This document shows, one piece after another, positions 43,463 to 57,413 of a stretch of 64,000 bases of DNA. This stretch comes from Phalacrocorax aristotelis. Taxonomy: Eukaryota > Chordata > Aves > Suliformes > Phalacrocoracidae. The stretch lies in contig NW_027441219.1 in assembly GCF_949628215.1 (NCBI RefSeq), forward strand, positions 124,001 to 188,000, read 5' to 3'. The position numbers and the translations under genes are program-made. Within the stretch, counting starts at the first letter, position 1. Every line of letters begins with the position of its first letter. The notes below the pieces were generated by a model. That model was not told where the DNA came from. It searched no databases and saw only the letters and a list, made by a program, of their open reading frames with translations.

Positions 43463-45167
43463 CGCGCTTGTCCCGGTTTGGCAGGGAACGGACCGTCCGT
43501 CGCCTGGCTCCTGGGGCGACGGGCTGCTGGGCAGAGGGGGAGGCCACCAAAGGTGAGGAGCAGGGCACGGGACAGTAGGAAGAGAGAAGAGAAGAGCGGC
43601 ATCCGGCTGGACGGGCGGGGGGGACGTGTGTGCGTGTAGTGAGAAGGCACGAGGCAGGGAACAGGACGGCCAGAGAAGGACAGGGAGCCTGACGGAGGTG
43701 GAGATAAAAGCAGCAGAGAGAGGGGAAGAGAGGCAGCAGAAAGAGGGAAGAGCAGGACACAGACCAACAAAGAAGGAAGAGGAGCAGGCTGGAGACGCAC
43801 AAAGAACCTGGGGCAGGCAGCACGACAGCGAGGGAGGAAAGAAGAATAGGGGCAGGAAGCTGGACCGAGCGCGATGGAGAAAGACAAGATAAGCGACAAG
43901 AACAGGGCAGAAAGGGAAGAATGAAGCCACGGGGACAGGGAGCCGAGACAGCCAACGACGGAGGGAAGGGGCCGGGGAGGGAACACCACAAAACAAACCA
44001 CGGGGCTACGTGGTACAGAGCACGAGAAGGCAGAGAATTAAGAATTAGGGACAGGGAGCCAGAAAAACAACAACAAAACAACACCCAAAACAAAGGGAGA
44101 TGGGGAGCAAAAGGAATCGCAATGCGTACAGAAAGAAGAGAGAAACAATTCTAAAAGAGGGTCACGGGGAAGCCAGAGACAGCAAGATGGAGAAAGGACA
44201 AAAGCTACAGGCTACAGGGCAGAGAGGGAAGAATTAATGGATAGACACAGAGAGCTGGGCAGAAAGAGGTGGAGAAAGGCTGACGATCACACGGCCAACA
44301 GGGAAGAGAGAAGAGAGGGAGGAATTTTAAAAACAGGGGCAAGAAGCCAGAGAGAGGGAGAGAGAGGCAACAATAAATGGGGACAAGCCACAGGGCAGCG
44401 AGGAGGGAATCGATGAATAAGAACAGCAGACCAAAGAGAACACAATGTAGAATGGAAAAAAGGAACAGCGGCCTACAGGGAAGGAGGAATTAAAGATCAG
44501 GCACTGGGAGGCAGACAGAGACACATGAAGAAACAAGTGGGGAAAAAAAAAAAACCAACAACGGCAACGGGCTACAAAGACAGACAGAGAGGGAAGAAAT
44601 AAAACGTCGCAGCAAGGAGCTGGACAGAGAGAGATGAGGACAAACAAATAGCACGGGTCTACGTGACAGAGAACGTGGAATTAGAACACAGAGAGAGGGA
44701 GCCGGACAGAGAGAGAGGCCGAGAGAAAAACCTAGACGGGCTACAGCGGGCAGAGGCAGGGATTAAAACCTAGGGACAGGGAGCTGGACAGAGAGAGACG
44801 GAGGTCACAGGGAACAGCGGTGGCTGCAGGAAGAACAGGAATCCACAAATAGGGAAAGGGAGCTCGACAGAGAAGAACTCAGAAAGGCAAGAACAGTAGC
44901 AGGGTGCAGAGCAGAGCAGACGAATGAAAAAGCGCGGGGGGAGCGTTGAGGCAGACAGAGAGAGATTAAGAAAAAAGTCACGGGCTACGTGGCAAAGCAG
45001 GAGGAATTCAGAAACGGGGATGGCAACCAAGGGAGAGTGAGCTGGTGAAGGACAACGGGCATTCCAAGTGAGGGACGGGGAGCTGGGAAAAGCGAGGCAG
45101 AGAAAAACAGAATCACAGAGAGAATCACACAAAGCCAAAAAAGAAGAAACTGAACAACAGGAACAGG

Positions 45168-45695
45168 TGTAACCAAAGCGATGAAATCAGCCAACCAGAG
45201 ACGGTGTTCCATTACGGGAACATGGAGCGTACGAATCAGCGCACCTGTTGATCTGCATTTTAGTCCCTAGGCGATCGTTAACGTCAGCAGAACAACAGAC
45301 AACGTGCTTCTGTCAGAAAAGGACGACAAAACGCGGTTTCGTGGAGCGGACTGAGAGAACTAGCCAAGACTGCCAAGATCAACAGCCAAGAAGGTAAAAG
45401 GCAATTCTGGCAGGGGGAGATCGCGACCACCGACTCACGGACCACCACCGAGCCTGCGCAGCGATTTACATACGGAACGAGCAAGTTTGTACCGATCAGC
45501 AGACAGGACAATAATGAATACGTATGAATACGTAAAATTTTGATCTACAAATTGAACGGGAAAGGTGCGTGAGGTACGCACGCCAGGAGGAGCGATCCCC
45601 CGTGCATCCGGCGCCGTGAATAAAGAATGCCTGCTCTTGAATACTAAATTGGTCTTGAGGAGTTGTTTCCGATTTTACCGCGTTTTTCGGTAACA
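45168..45695 (+). mobile_element. Solo LTR, ERVK-like, first of right array
   Basis: 528 bp, AATAAA at 45619-45624. Shares GATCAACAGCC and CTTGAATAC with the LTR at 7552, which precedes the other long-unit segment. It keeps CTGTTGATC, as in copies 1 and 2. Confidence 0.75.
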
Positions 45696-48225
45696 CAGGG
45701 AGTCAGACCGAGAGAGCCAGAGAAAGACAAAAATACCGACAGGCTACAGGACAGAGCAGGAGGAATAAAAAAATAAAAACGGAGCCAGAGCCAGGCAGAG
45801 AGAGGCGGAGAAAGAACAAGTAGCCACAGGCTACAGGACAGAGAGAGGGAGGACTGAAAAGACGGGGAGGCAGGGAGCCACTCAGAGCGAGACGGAGAAA
45901 GAAGGTGCGGGGGGGGCGCAAAAAAAAAATAATTTTGCAGCAGGTAAGGAAAGAGAGGGGGCCGGGGGAGAGACAGGGAGGGCCCAGGACGTACAAGAGA
46001 GGCAACGGGGCCCCACTGGCCCAGGACTCACCGCGACTCTCGCTCTCAGCGCTGCTGGCACAATTTAGCCGTTCACATGCTTCTTTCCCCTCCTCTCCTC
46101 CCTGCCTCTTCTGCAGCTCCAGACTCTAGGCCGACCTCCACCTGAAGAGAACACGGGGGTGTCTTACAGCTCTTACGAGATGAGGCTTCCTAGGCACGTA
46201 GCCTAGCTCGCTCGTGCACTACACGCCCGTACCGAACTGCGGGTTCCAACTGTGGGAAGAAGGGGGAGTCCTTGGGGGCTACGGCATTTCTCTCCCTAAG
46301 TAACCGTTACACATGACAGAGCCCTGCTTTCCCAGAAACAGCTCAACACCTGCCCGCCGAAAAGGAGGAGCGAATTAATTCCTTGCTTTGCTTCCACGCA
46401 CAGCTTTTGCTTTACCTATTAAACCGTCTTGATCTCAACCCATGATTTTTCTCACTTTTACCCTTCCAGCTCTCTCCCCCAGCCCACTGAGGGTGGAGCG
46501 AGCAAGCAGCTCCCTGGTGCAGAGTTGCCAGCTGAGGCTAAGCCACGGCACGCGCTTGTCCCGGTTTGGCAGGGAACGGACCGTCCGTCGCCTGGCTCCT
46601 GGAGCGACGGGCTGCTGGGCAGAGGGGGAGGCCACCAAAGGTGAGGAGCAGGGCACAGGACAGTAGGAGGAGAGAAGAGCAGCATCCGGCTGGACGGGGG
46701 CGGGGGGGGCGTGTGTGCGTGTAGTGAGAAGGCACGAGGCAGGGAACAGGACGGCCAGAGGAGGACAGGGAGCCTGACGGAGGTGGAGATAAAAGCAGCA
46801 GAGAGAGGGGAAGAGCAGGACACAGACCAACAAAGAAGGATGAGGAGCAGGCTGGAGACGCACAAAGAACCTGGGGCAGGCAGCACGACAGCGAGGGAGG
46901 AAAGAAGAACAGGGGCAGGAAGCTGGACCGAGCGAGATGGAGACAGACAAGATAAGCGACAAGAACAGGGCAGAAAGGGAAGAATGAAGCCACGGGGACA
47001 GGGAGCCGAGACGGCCAGCGACGGAGGGAAGGGGCCGGGGAGGGAACACCACAAAACAAACCATGGGGCTACGTGGTACAGAGCATGAGAAGGCAGAGAA
47101 TTAACAATTAGGGACAGGGAGCCAGAAAAACAACAAAAAAACACCAAAACAAAGGGAGATGGAGAGCAAAAGGAATCGCAATGCGTACAGAGAGAAGAGA
47201 GAAACAATTCTAAAAGAGGGTCACGGGGAAGCCAGAGACAGCAAGATGGAGAAAGGACAGAAGCTACAGGCTACAGGGCAGAGAGGGAAGAATTAATGAA
47301 TAGATGCAGAGAGCTGGGCAGAAAGAGGTGGAGAAAGGCTGAAGATCACACGGCCAACAGGGAAGAGAGAAGAGAGGGAGGAATTTTAAAAACAGGGGCA
47401 AGAAGCCAGAGAGAGGGAGAGAGAGGCAACAATAAATGGGGACAAGCCACAGGGCAGCGAGGAGGGAATCGATGAATAAGAACAGCAGACCAAAGAGAAC
47501 ACAATGTAGAATGGAAAAAAGGAACAGCGGCCTACAGGGAAGGAGGAATTAAAGATCAGGCACTGGGAGGCAGACAGAGACACATGAAGAAACAAGTGGG
47601 AAAAAAAAAAAAAAAAACAACAACGGCAACGGGCTACAAAGACAGACAGAGAGGGAAGAAATAAAACATCGCAGCAAGGAGCTGGACAGAGAGAGATGAG
47701 GACAAATAGCACGGGTCTACGTGACAGAGAACGTGGAATTAGAACACAGAGAGAGGGAGCCGGACAGAGAGAGAGGCCGAGAGAAAAACCTAGACGGGCT
47801 ACAGCGGACAGAGGCAGGGATTAAAACCTAGGGACAGGGAGCTGGACAGAGAGAGACGGAGGTCACAGGGAACAGCGGTGGCTGCAGGAAGAACAGGAAT
47901 CCACAAATAGGGAAAGGGAGCTCGACAGAGAAGAACTCAGAAAGGCAAGAACAGTAGCAGGGTGCAGAGCAGAGCAGACGAATGAAAAAGCGCGGGGGGA
48001 GCGTTGAGGCAGACAGAGAGAGATTAAGAAAAAAGTCACGGGCTACGTGGCAAAGCAGGAGGAATTCAGAAACGGGGATGGCAACCAAGGGAGAGTGAGC
48101 TGGTGAAGGACAACGGGCATTCCAAGTGAGGGACGGGGAGCTGGGAAAAGCGAGGCAGAGAAAAACAGAATCACAGAGAGAATCACACAAAGCCAAAAAA
48201 GAAGAAACTGAACAACAGGAACAGG
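45168..48225 (+). repeat. Macrosatellite short unit R1 (3058 bp)
   Basis: Private features: GGCCAGCGACGG near 47014, a 4-bp loss giving GAGGACAAATAGCAC near 47698, GGAGGAATAAAA near 45759, and CTCCCTAAGTAACC near 46292, which resembles the long units. So R1 keeps some long-unit alleles next to the segment. Confidence 0.93.
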
Positions 48226-48753
48226 TGTAACCAAAGCGATGAAATCAGCCAACCAGAGACGGTGTTCCATTACGGGAACATGGAGCGTACGAATCAGCGC
48301 ACCTGTCGATCTGCATTTTAGTCCCTAGGCGATCGTTAACGTCAGCAGAACAACAGACAACGTGCTTCTGTCAGAAAAGGACGACAAAACGCGGTTTCGT
48401 GGAGCGGACTGAGAGAACTAGCCAAGACTGCCAAGATCAACAGCCAAGAAGGTAAAAGGCAATTCTGGCAGGGGGAGATCGCGACCACCGACTCACGGAC
48501 CACCACCGAGCCTGCGCAGCGATTTACATACGGAACGAGCAAGTTTGTACCGATCAGCAGACAGGACAATAATGAATACGTATGAATACGTAAAATTTTG
48601 ATCTACAAATTGAACGGGAAAGGTGCGTGAGGTACGCACGCCAGGAGGAGCGATCCCCCGTGCATCCGGCGCCGTGAATAAAGAATGCCTGCTCTTTAAT
48701 ACTAAATTGGTCTTGAGGAGTTGTTTCCGATTTTACCGCGTTTTTCGGTAACA
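48226..48753 (+). mobile_element. Solo LTR, ERVK-like, right array
   Basis: 528 bp, AATAAA at 48677-48682. Carries GATCAACAGCC with CTTTAATAC, an intermediate combination between the LTR at 45168 and the more distal copies. Confidence 0.75.
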
Positions 48754-51288
48754 CAGGGAGTCAGACCGAGAGAGCCAGAGAAAGACAAAAATACCGACAG
48801 GCTACAGGACAGAGCAGGAGGAGTAAAAAAATAAAAACGGAGCCAGAGCCAGGCAGAGAGAGGCGGAGAAAGAACAAGTAGCCACAGGCTACAGGACAGA
48901 GAGAGGGAGGACTGAAAAGACGGGGAGGCAGGGAGCCACTCAGAGCGAGACGGAGAAAGAAGGTGCGGGGGGGGCGCAAAAAAAAAATAATTTTGCAGCA
49001 GGTAAGGAAAGAGAGGGGGCCGGGGGAGAGACAGGGAGGGCCCAGGACGTACAAGAGAGGCAACGGGGCCCCACTGGCCCAGGACTCACCGCGACTCTCG
49101 CTCTCAGCGCTGCTGGCACAATTTAGCCGTTCACATGCTTCTTTCCCCTCCTCTCCTCCCTGCCTCTTCTGCAGCTCCAGACTCTAGGCCGACCTCCACC
49201 TGAAGAGAACACGGGGGTGTCTTACAGCTCTTACGAGATGAGGCTTCCTAGGCACGTAGCCTAGCTCGCTCGTGCACTACACGCCCGTACCGAACTGCGG
49301 GTTCCAACTGTGGGAAGAAGGGGGAGTCCTTGGGGGCTACGGCATTTCTCTTCCTAACTAACCGTTACACATGACAGAGCCCTGCTTTCCCAGAAACAGC
49401 TCAACACCTGCCCGCCGAAAAGGAGGAGCGAATTAATTCCTTGCTTTGCTTCCACGCACAGCTTTTGCTTTACCTATTAAACCGTCTTGATCTCAACCCA
49501 TGATTTTTCTCACTTTTACCCTTCCAGCTCTCTCCCCCAGCCCACTGAGGGTGGAGCGAGCAAGCAGCTCCCTGGTGCAGAGTTGCCAGCTGAGGCTAAG
49601 CCACGGCACGCGCTTGTCCCGGTTTGGCAGGGAACGGACCGTCCGTCGCCTGGCTCCTGGAGCGACGGGCTGCTGGGCAGAGGGGGAGGCCACCAAAGGT
49701 GACGAGCAGGGCACAGGACAGTAGGAGGAGAGAAGAGCAGCATCCGGCTGGACGGGGGCAGGGGGGGGCGTGTGTGCGTGTAGTGAGAAGGCACGAGGCA
49801 GGGAACAGGACGGCCAGAGGAGGACAGGGAGCCTGACGGAGGTGGAGATAAAAGCAGCAGAGAGAGGGGAAGAGCAGGACACAGACCAACAAAGAAGGAT
49901 GAGGAGCAGGCTGGAGACGCACAAAGAACCTGGGGCAGGCAGCACGACAGCGAGGGAGGAAAGAAGAACAGGGGCAGGAAGCTGGACCGAGCGAGATGGA
50001 GACAGACAAGATAAGCGACAAGAACAGGGCAGAAAGGGAAGAATGAAGCCACGGGGACAGGGAGCCGAGACGGCCAACGACGGAGGGAAGGGGCCGGGGA
50101 GGGAACACCACAAAACAAACCATGGGGCTACGTGGTACAGAGCATGAGAAGGCAGAGAATTAACAATTAGGGACAGGGAGCCAGAAAAACAACAAAAAAA
50201 ACACCAAAACAAAGGGAGATGGAGAGCAAAAGGAATCGCAATGCGTACAGAGAGAAGAGAGAAACAATTCTAAAAGAGGGTCACGGGGAAGCCAGAGACA
50301 GCAAGATGGAGAAAGGACAGAAGCTACAGGCTACAGGGCAGAGAGGGAAGAATTAATGAATAGATGCAGAGAGCTGGGCAGAAAGAGGTGGAGAAAGGCT
50401 GAAGATCACACGGCCAACAGGGAAGAGAGAAGAGAGGGAGGAATTTTAAAAACAGGGGCAAGAAGCCAGAGAGAGGGAGAGAGAGGCAACAATAAATGGG
50501 GACAAGCCACAGGGCAGCGAGGAGGGAATCGATGAATAAGAACAGCAGACCAAAGAGAACACAATGTAGAATGGAAAAAAGGAACAGCGGCCTACAGGGA
50601 AGGAGGAATTAAAGATCAGGCACTGGGAGGCAGACAGAGACACATGAAGAAACAAGTGGGAAAAAAAAAAAAAAACCAACAACGGCAACGGGCTACAAAG
50701 ACAGACAGAGAGGGAAGAAATAAAACGTCGCAGCAAGGAGCTGGACAGAGAGAGATGAGGACAAACAAATAGCACGGGTCTACGTGACAGAGAACGTGGA
50801 ATTAGAACACAGAGAGAGGGAGCCGGACAGAGAGAGAGGCCGAGAGAAAAACCTAGACGGGCTACAGCGGGCAGAGGCAGGGATTAAAACCTAGGGACAG
50901 GGAGCTGGACAGAGAGAGACGGAGGTCACAGGGAACAGCGGTGGCTGCAGGAAGAACAGGAATCCACAAATAGGGAAAGGGAGCTCGACAGAGAAGAACT
51001 CAGAAAGGCAAGAACAGTAGCAGGGTGCAGAGCAGAGCAGACGAATGAAAAAGCGCGGGGGGAGCGTTGAGGCAGACAGAGAGAGATTAAGAAAAAAGTC
51101 ACGGGCTACGTGGCAAAGCAGGAGGAATTCAGAAACGGGGATGGCAACCAAGGGAGAGTGAGCTGGTGAAGGACAACGGGCATTCCAAGTGAGGGACGGG
51201 GAGCTGGGAAAAGCGAGGCAGAGAAAAACAGAATCACAGAGAGAATCACACAAAGCCAAAAAAGAAGAAACTGAACAACAGGAACAGG
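48226..51288 (+). repeat. Macrosatellite short unit R2 (3063 bp)
   Basis: Has AGGTGACGAG near 49698 where R1 and R3 have AGGTGAGGAG, GGGGGCAGGGGGGG near 49755, and ATAGATGCAG near 50361, shared only with R1. Confidence 0.93.
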
Positions 51289-51816
51289 TGTAACCAAAGC
51301 GATGAAATCAGCCAACCAGAGACGGTGTTCCATTACGGGAACATGGAGCGTACGAATCAGCGCACCTGTCGATCTGCATTTTAGTCCCTAGGCGATCGTT
51401 AACGTCAGCAGAACAACAGACAACGTGCTTCTGTCAGAAAAGGACGACAAAACGCGGTTTCGTGGAGCGGACTGAGAGAACTAGCCAAGACTGCCAAGAT
51501 CAACAGCCAAGAAGGTAAAAGGCAATTCTGGCAGGGGGAGATCGCGACCACCGACTCACGGACCACCACCGAGCCTGCGCAGCGATTTACATACGGAACG
51601 AGCAAGTTTGTACCGATCAGCAGACAGGACAATAATGAATACGTATGAATACGTAAAATTTTGATCTACAAATTGAACGGGAAAGGTGCGTGAGGTACGC
51701 ACGCCAGGAGGAGCGATCCCCCGTGCATCCGGCGCCGTGAATAAAGAATGCCTGCTCTTTAATACTAAATTGGTCTTGAGGAGTTGTTTCCGATTTTACC
51801 GCGTTTTTCGGTAACA
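51289..51816 (+). mobile_element. Solo LTR, ERVK-like, right array
   Basis: 528 bp, AATAAA at 51740-51745. Last copy, moving rightward, with the GATCAACAGCC allele (near 51500). Confidence 0.75.
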
Positions 51817-54350
51817 CAGGGAGTCAGACCGAGAGAGCCAGAGAAAGACAAAAATACCGACAGGCTACAGGACAGAGCAGGAGGAGTAAAAAAATAAAAA
51901 CGGAGCCAGAGCCAGGCAGAGAGAGGCGGAGAAAGAACAAGTAGCCACAGGCTACAGGACAGAGAGAGGGAGGACTGAAAAGACGGGGAGGCAGGGAGCC
52001 ACTCAGAGCGAGACGGAGAAAGAAGGTGCGGGGGGGGCGCAAAAAAAAAATAATTTTGCAGCAGGTAAGGAAAGAGAGGGGGCCGGGGGAGAGACAGGGA
52101 GGGCCCAGGACGTACAAGAGAGGCAACGGGGCCCCACTGGCCCAGGACTCACCGCGACTCTCGCTCTCAGCGCTGCTGGCACAATTTAGCCGTTCACATG
52201 CTTCTTTCCCCTCCTCTCCTCCCTGCCTCTTCTGCAGCTCCAGACTCTAGGCCGACCTCCACCTGAAGAGAACACGGGGGTGTCTTACAGCTCTTACGAG
52301 ATGAGGCTTCCTAGGCACGTAGCCTAGCTCGCTCGTGCACTACACGCCCGTACCGAACTGCGGGTTCCAACTGTGGGAAGAAGGGGGAGTCCTTGGGGGC
52401 TACGGCATTTCTCTTCCTAACTAACCGTTACACATGACAGAGCCCTGCTTTCCCAGAAACAGCTCAACACCTGCCCGCCGAAAAGGAGGAGCGAATTAAT
52501 TCCTTGCTTTGCTTCCACGCACAGCTTTTGCTTTACCTATTAAACCGTCTTGATCTCAACCCATGATTTTTCTCACTTTTACCCTTCCAGCTCTCTCCCC
52601 CAGCCCACTGAGGGTGGAGCGAGCAAGCAGCTCCCTGGTGCAGAGTTGCCAGCTGAGGCTAAGCCACGGCACGCGCTTGTCCCGGTTTGGCAGGGAACGG
52701 ACCGTCCGTCGCCTGGCTCCTGGAGCGACGGGCTGCTGGGCAGAGGGGGAGGCCACCAAAGGTGAGGAGCAGGGCACAGGACAGTAGGAGGAGAGAAGAG
52801 CAGCATCCGGCTGGACGGGGGCGGGGGGGGCGTGTGTGCGTGTAGTGAGAAGGCACGAGGCAGGGAACAGGACGGCCAGAGGAGGACAGGGAGCCTGACG
52901 GAGGTGGAGATAAAAGCAGCAGAGAGAGGGGAAGAGCAGGACACAGACCAACAAAGAAGGATGAGGAGCAGGCTGGAGACGCACAAAGAACCTGGGGCAG
53001 GCAGCACGACAGCGAGGGAGGAAAGAAGAACAGGGGCAGGAAGCTGGACCGAGCGAGATGGAGACAGACAAGATAAGCGACAAGAACAGGGCAGAAAGGG
53101 AAGAATGAAGCCACGGGGACAGGGAGCCGAGACGGCCAACGACGGAGGGAAGGGGCCGGGGAGGGAACACCACAAAACAAACCATGGGGCTACGTGGTAC
53201 AGAGCATGAGAAGGCAGAGAATTAACAATTAGGGACAGGGAGCCAGAAAAACAACAAAAAAAACACCAAAACAAAGGGAGATGGAGAGCAAAAGGAATCG
53301 CAATGCGTACAGAGAGAAGAGAGAAACAATTCTAAAAGAGGGTCACGGGGAAGCCAGAGACAGCAAGATGGAGAAAGGACAGAAGCTACAGGCTACAGGG
53401 CAGAGAGGGAAGAATTAATGAATAGACGCAGAGAGCTGGGCAGAAAGAGGTGGAGAAAGGCTGAAGATCACACGGCCAACAGGGAAGAGAGAAGAGAGGG
53501 AGGAATTTTAAAAACAGGGGCAAGAAGCCAGAGAGAGGGAGAGAGAGGCAACAATAAATGGGGACAAGCCACAGGGCAGCGAGGAGGGAATCGATGAATA
53601 AGAACAGCAGACCAAAGAGAACACAATGTAGAATGGAAAAAAGGAACAGCGGCCTACAGGGAAGGAGGAATTAAAGATCAGGCACTGGGAGGCAGACAGA
53701 GACACATGAAGAAACAAGTGGGGAAAAAAAAAAAAAACCAACAACGGCAACGGGCTACAAAGACAGACAGAGAGGGAAGAAATAAAACGTCGCAGCAAGG
53801 AGCTGGACAGAGAGAGATGAGGACAAACAAATAGCACGGGTCTACGTGACAGAGAACGTGGAATTAGAACACAGAGAGAGGGAGCCGGACAGAGAGAGAG
53901 GCCGAGAGAAAAACCTAGACGGGCTACAGCGGGCAGAGGCAGGGATTAAAACCTAGGGACAGGGAGCTGGACAGAGAGAGACGGAGGTCACAGGGAACAG
54001 CGGTGGCTGCAGGAAGAACAGGAATTCACAAATAGGGAAAGGGAGCTCGACAGAGAAGAACTCAGAAAGGCAAGAACAGTAGCAGGGTGCAGAGCAGAGC
54101 AGACGAATGAAAAAGCGCGGGGGGAGCGTTGAGGCAGACAGAGAGAGATTAAGAAAAAAGTCACGGGCTACGTGGCAAAGCAGGAGGAATTCAGAAACGG
54201 GGATGGCAACCAAGGGAGAGTGAGCTGGTGAAGGACAACGGGCATTCCAAGTGAGGGACGGGGAGCTGGGAAAAGCGAGGCAGAGAAAAACAGAATCACA
54301 GAGAGAATCACACAAAGCCAAAAAAGAAGAAACTGAACAACAGGAACAGG
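51289..54350 (+). repeat. Macrosatellite short unit R3 (3062 bp)
   Basis: Has AGGTGAGGAG (52762) and ATAGACGCAG (53423). First unit with GGAATTCAC near 54023, which creates an EcoRI-type GAATTC shared by all units to its right. Confidence 0.93.
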
Positions 54351-54878
54351 TGTAACCAAAGCGATGAAATCAGCCAACCAGAGACGGTGTTCCATTACGG
54401 GAACATGGAGCGTACGAATCAGCGCACCTGTCGATCTGCATTTTAGTCCCTAGGCGATCGTTAACGTCAGCAGAACAACAGACAACGTGCTTCTGTCAGA
54501 AAAGGACGACAAAACGCGGTTTCGTGGAGCGGACTGAGAGAACTAGCCAAGACTGCCAAGATTAACAGCCAAGAAGGTAAAAGGCAATTCTGGCAGGGGG
54601 AGATCGCGACCACCGACTCACGGACCACCACCGAGCCTGCGCAGCGATTTACATACGGAACGAGCAAGTTTGTACCGATCAGCAGACAGGACAATAATGA
54701 ATACGTATGAATACGTAAAATTTTGATCTACAAATTGAACGGGAAAGGTGCGTGAGGTACGCACGCCAGGAGGAGCGATCCCCCGTGCATCCGGCGCCGT
54801 GAATAAAGAATGCCTGCTCTTTAATACTAAATTGGTCTTGAGGAGTTGTTTCCGATTTTACCGCGTTTTTCGGTAACA
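54351..54878 (+). mobile_element. Solo LTR, ERVK-like, right array
   Basis: 528 bp, AATAAA at 54802-54807. First right-array copy with the GATTAACAGCC allele, shared by all copies farther right in the window. Confidence 0.75.
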
Positions 54879-57413
54879 CAGGGAGTCAGACCGAGAGAGC
54901 CAGAGAAAGACAAAAATACCGACAGGCTACAGGACAGAGCAGGAGGAGTAAAAAAATAAAAACGGAGCCAGAGCCAGGCAGAGAGAGGCGGAGAAAGAAC
55001 AAGTAGCCACAGGCTACAGGACAGAGAGAGGGAGGACTGAAAAGACGGGGAGGCAGGGAGCCACTCAGAGCGAGACGGAGAAAGAAGGTGCGGGGGGGGC
55101 GCAAAAAAAAAATAATTTTGCAGCAGGTAAGGAAAGAGAGGGGGCCGGGGGAGAGACAGGGAGGGCCCAGGACGTACAAGAGAGGCAACGGGGCCCCACT
55201 GGCCCAGGACTCACCGCGACTCTCGCTCTCAGCGCTGCTGGCACAATTTAGCCGTTCACATGCTTCTTTCCCCTCCTCTCCTCCCTGCCTCTTCTGCAGC
55301 TCCAGACTCTAGGCCGACCTCCACCTGAAGAGAACACGGGGGTGTCTTACCGCTCTTACGAGATGAGGCTTCCTAGGCACGTAGCCTAGCTCGCTCGTGC
55401 ACTACACGCCCGTACCGAACTGCGGGTTCCAACTGTGGGAAGAAGGGGGAGTCCTTGGGGGCTACGGCATTTCTCTTCCTAACTAACCGTTACACATGAC
55501 AGAGCCCTGCTTTCCCAGAAACAGCTCAACACCTGCCCGCCGAAAAGGAGGAGCGAATTAATTCCTTGCTTTGCTTCCACGCACAGCTTTTGCTTTACCT
55601 ATTAAACCGTCTTGATCTCAACCCATGATTTTTCTCACTTTTACCCTTCCAGCTCTCTCCCCCAGCCCACTGAGGGTGGAGCGAGCAAGCAGCTCCCTGG
55701 TGCAGAGTTGCCAGCTGAGGCTAAGCCACGGCACGCGCTTGTCCCGGTTTGGCAGGGAACGGACCGTCCGTCGCCTGGCTCCTGGAGCGACGGGCTGCTG
55801 GGCAGAGGGGGAGGCCACCAAAGGTGACGAGCAGGGCACAGGACAGTAGGAGGAGAGAAGAGCAGCATCCGGCTGGACGGGGGCGGGGGGGGCGTGTGTG
55901 CGTGTAGTGAGAAGGCACGAGGCAGGGAACAGGACGGCCAGAGGAGGACAGGGAGCCTGACGGAGGTGGAGATAAAAGCAGCAGAGAGAGGGGAAGAGCA
56001 GGACACAGACCAACAAAGAAGGATGAGGAGCAGGCTGGAGACGCACAAAGAACCTGGGGCAGGCAGCACGACAGCGAGGGAGGAAAGAAGAACAGGGGCA
56101 GGAAGCTGGACCGAGCGAGATGGAGACAGACAAGATAAGCGACAAGAACAGGGCAGAAAGGGAAGAATGAAGCCACGGGGACAGGGAGCCGAGACGGCCA
56201 ACGACGGAGGGAAGGGGCCGGGGAGGGAACACCACAAAACAAACCATGGGGCTACGTGGTACAGAGCATGAGAAGGCAGAGAATTAACAATTAGGGACAG
56301 GGAGCCAGAAAAACAACAAAAAAAACACCAAAACAAAGGGAGATGGAGAGCAAAAGGAATCGCAATGCGTACAGAGAGAAGAGAGAAACAATTCTAAAAG
56401 AGGGTCACGGGGAAGCCAGAGACAGCAAGATGGAGAAAGGACAGAAGCTACAGGCTACAGGGCAGAGAGGGAAGAATTAATGAATAGACGCAGAGAGCTG
56501 GGCAGAAAGAGGTGGAGAAAGGCTGAAGATCACACGGCCAACAGGGAAGAGAGAAGAGAGGGAGGAATTTTAAAAACAGGGGCAAGAAGCCAGAGAGAGG
56601 GAGAGAGAGGCAACAATAAATGGGGACAAGCCACAGGGCAGCGAGGAGGGAATCGATGAATAAGAACAGCAGACCAAAGAGAACACAATGTAGAATGGAA
56701 AAAAGGAACAGCGGCCTACAGGGAAGGAGGAATTAAAGATCAGGCACTGGGAGGCAGACAGAGACACATGAAGAAACAAGTGGGAAAAAAAAAAAAAAAA
56801 ACAACAACGGCAACGGGCTACAAAGACAGACAGAGAGGGAAGAAATAAAACGTCGCAGCAAGGAGCTGGACAGAGAGAGATGAGGACAAACAAATAGCAC
56901 GGGTCTACGTGACAGAGAACGTGGAATTAGAACACAGAGAGAGGGAGCCGGACAGAGAGAGAGGCCGAGAGAAAAACCTAGACGGGCTACAGCGGGCAGA
57001 GGCAGGGATTAAAACCTAGGGACAGGGAGCTGGACAGAGAGAGACGGAGGTCACAGGGAACAGCGGTGGCTGCAGGAAGAACAGGAATTCACAAATAGGG
57101 AAAGGGAGCTCGACAGAGAAGAACTCAGAAAGGCAAGAACAGTAGCAGGGTGCAGAGCAGAGCAGACGAATGAAAAAGCGCGGGGGGAGCGTTGAGGCAG
57201 ACAGAGAGAGATTAAGAAAAAAGTCACGGGCTACGTGGCAAAGCAGGAGGAATTCAGAAACGGGGATGGCAACCAAGGGAGAGTGAGCTGGTGAAGGACA
57301 ACGGGCATTCCAAGTGAGGGACGGGGAGCTGGGAAAAGCGAGGCAGAGAAAAACAGAATCACAGAGAGAATCACACAAAGCCAAAAAAGAAGAAACTGAA
57401 CAACAGGAACAGG
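54351..57413 (+). repeat. Macrosatellite short unit R4 (3063 bp)
   Basis: Has CTTACCGCTC near 55348 where others have CTTACAGCTC, an allele otherwise seen only in the long unit near 41011; this is a likely gene-conversion patch. Carries AGGTGACGAG and GGAATTCAC. Confidence 0.93.

Larger units (their letters stand above)
40626..45167 (+). repeat. First right-array unit: long form, LTR missing
   Basis: Starts in the spacer downstream of where an LTR should be, carries the 2.07-kb segment and complete ERVL-type LTR, then variant-lineage GA-rich repeat up to about 44284 (CTGACGATCAC) and standard-lineage repeat from about 44371 (CAATAAATGG). The crossover between lineages therefore lies within about 90 bp. 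The A-run near 40747 is expanded. Confidence 0.85.
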
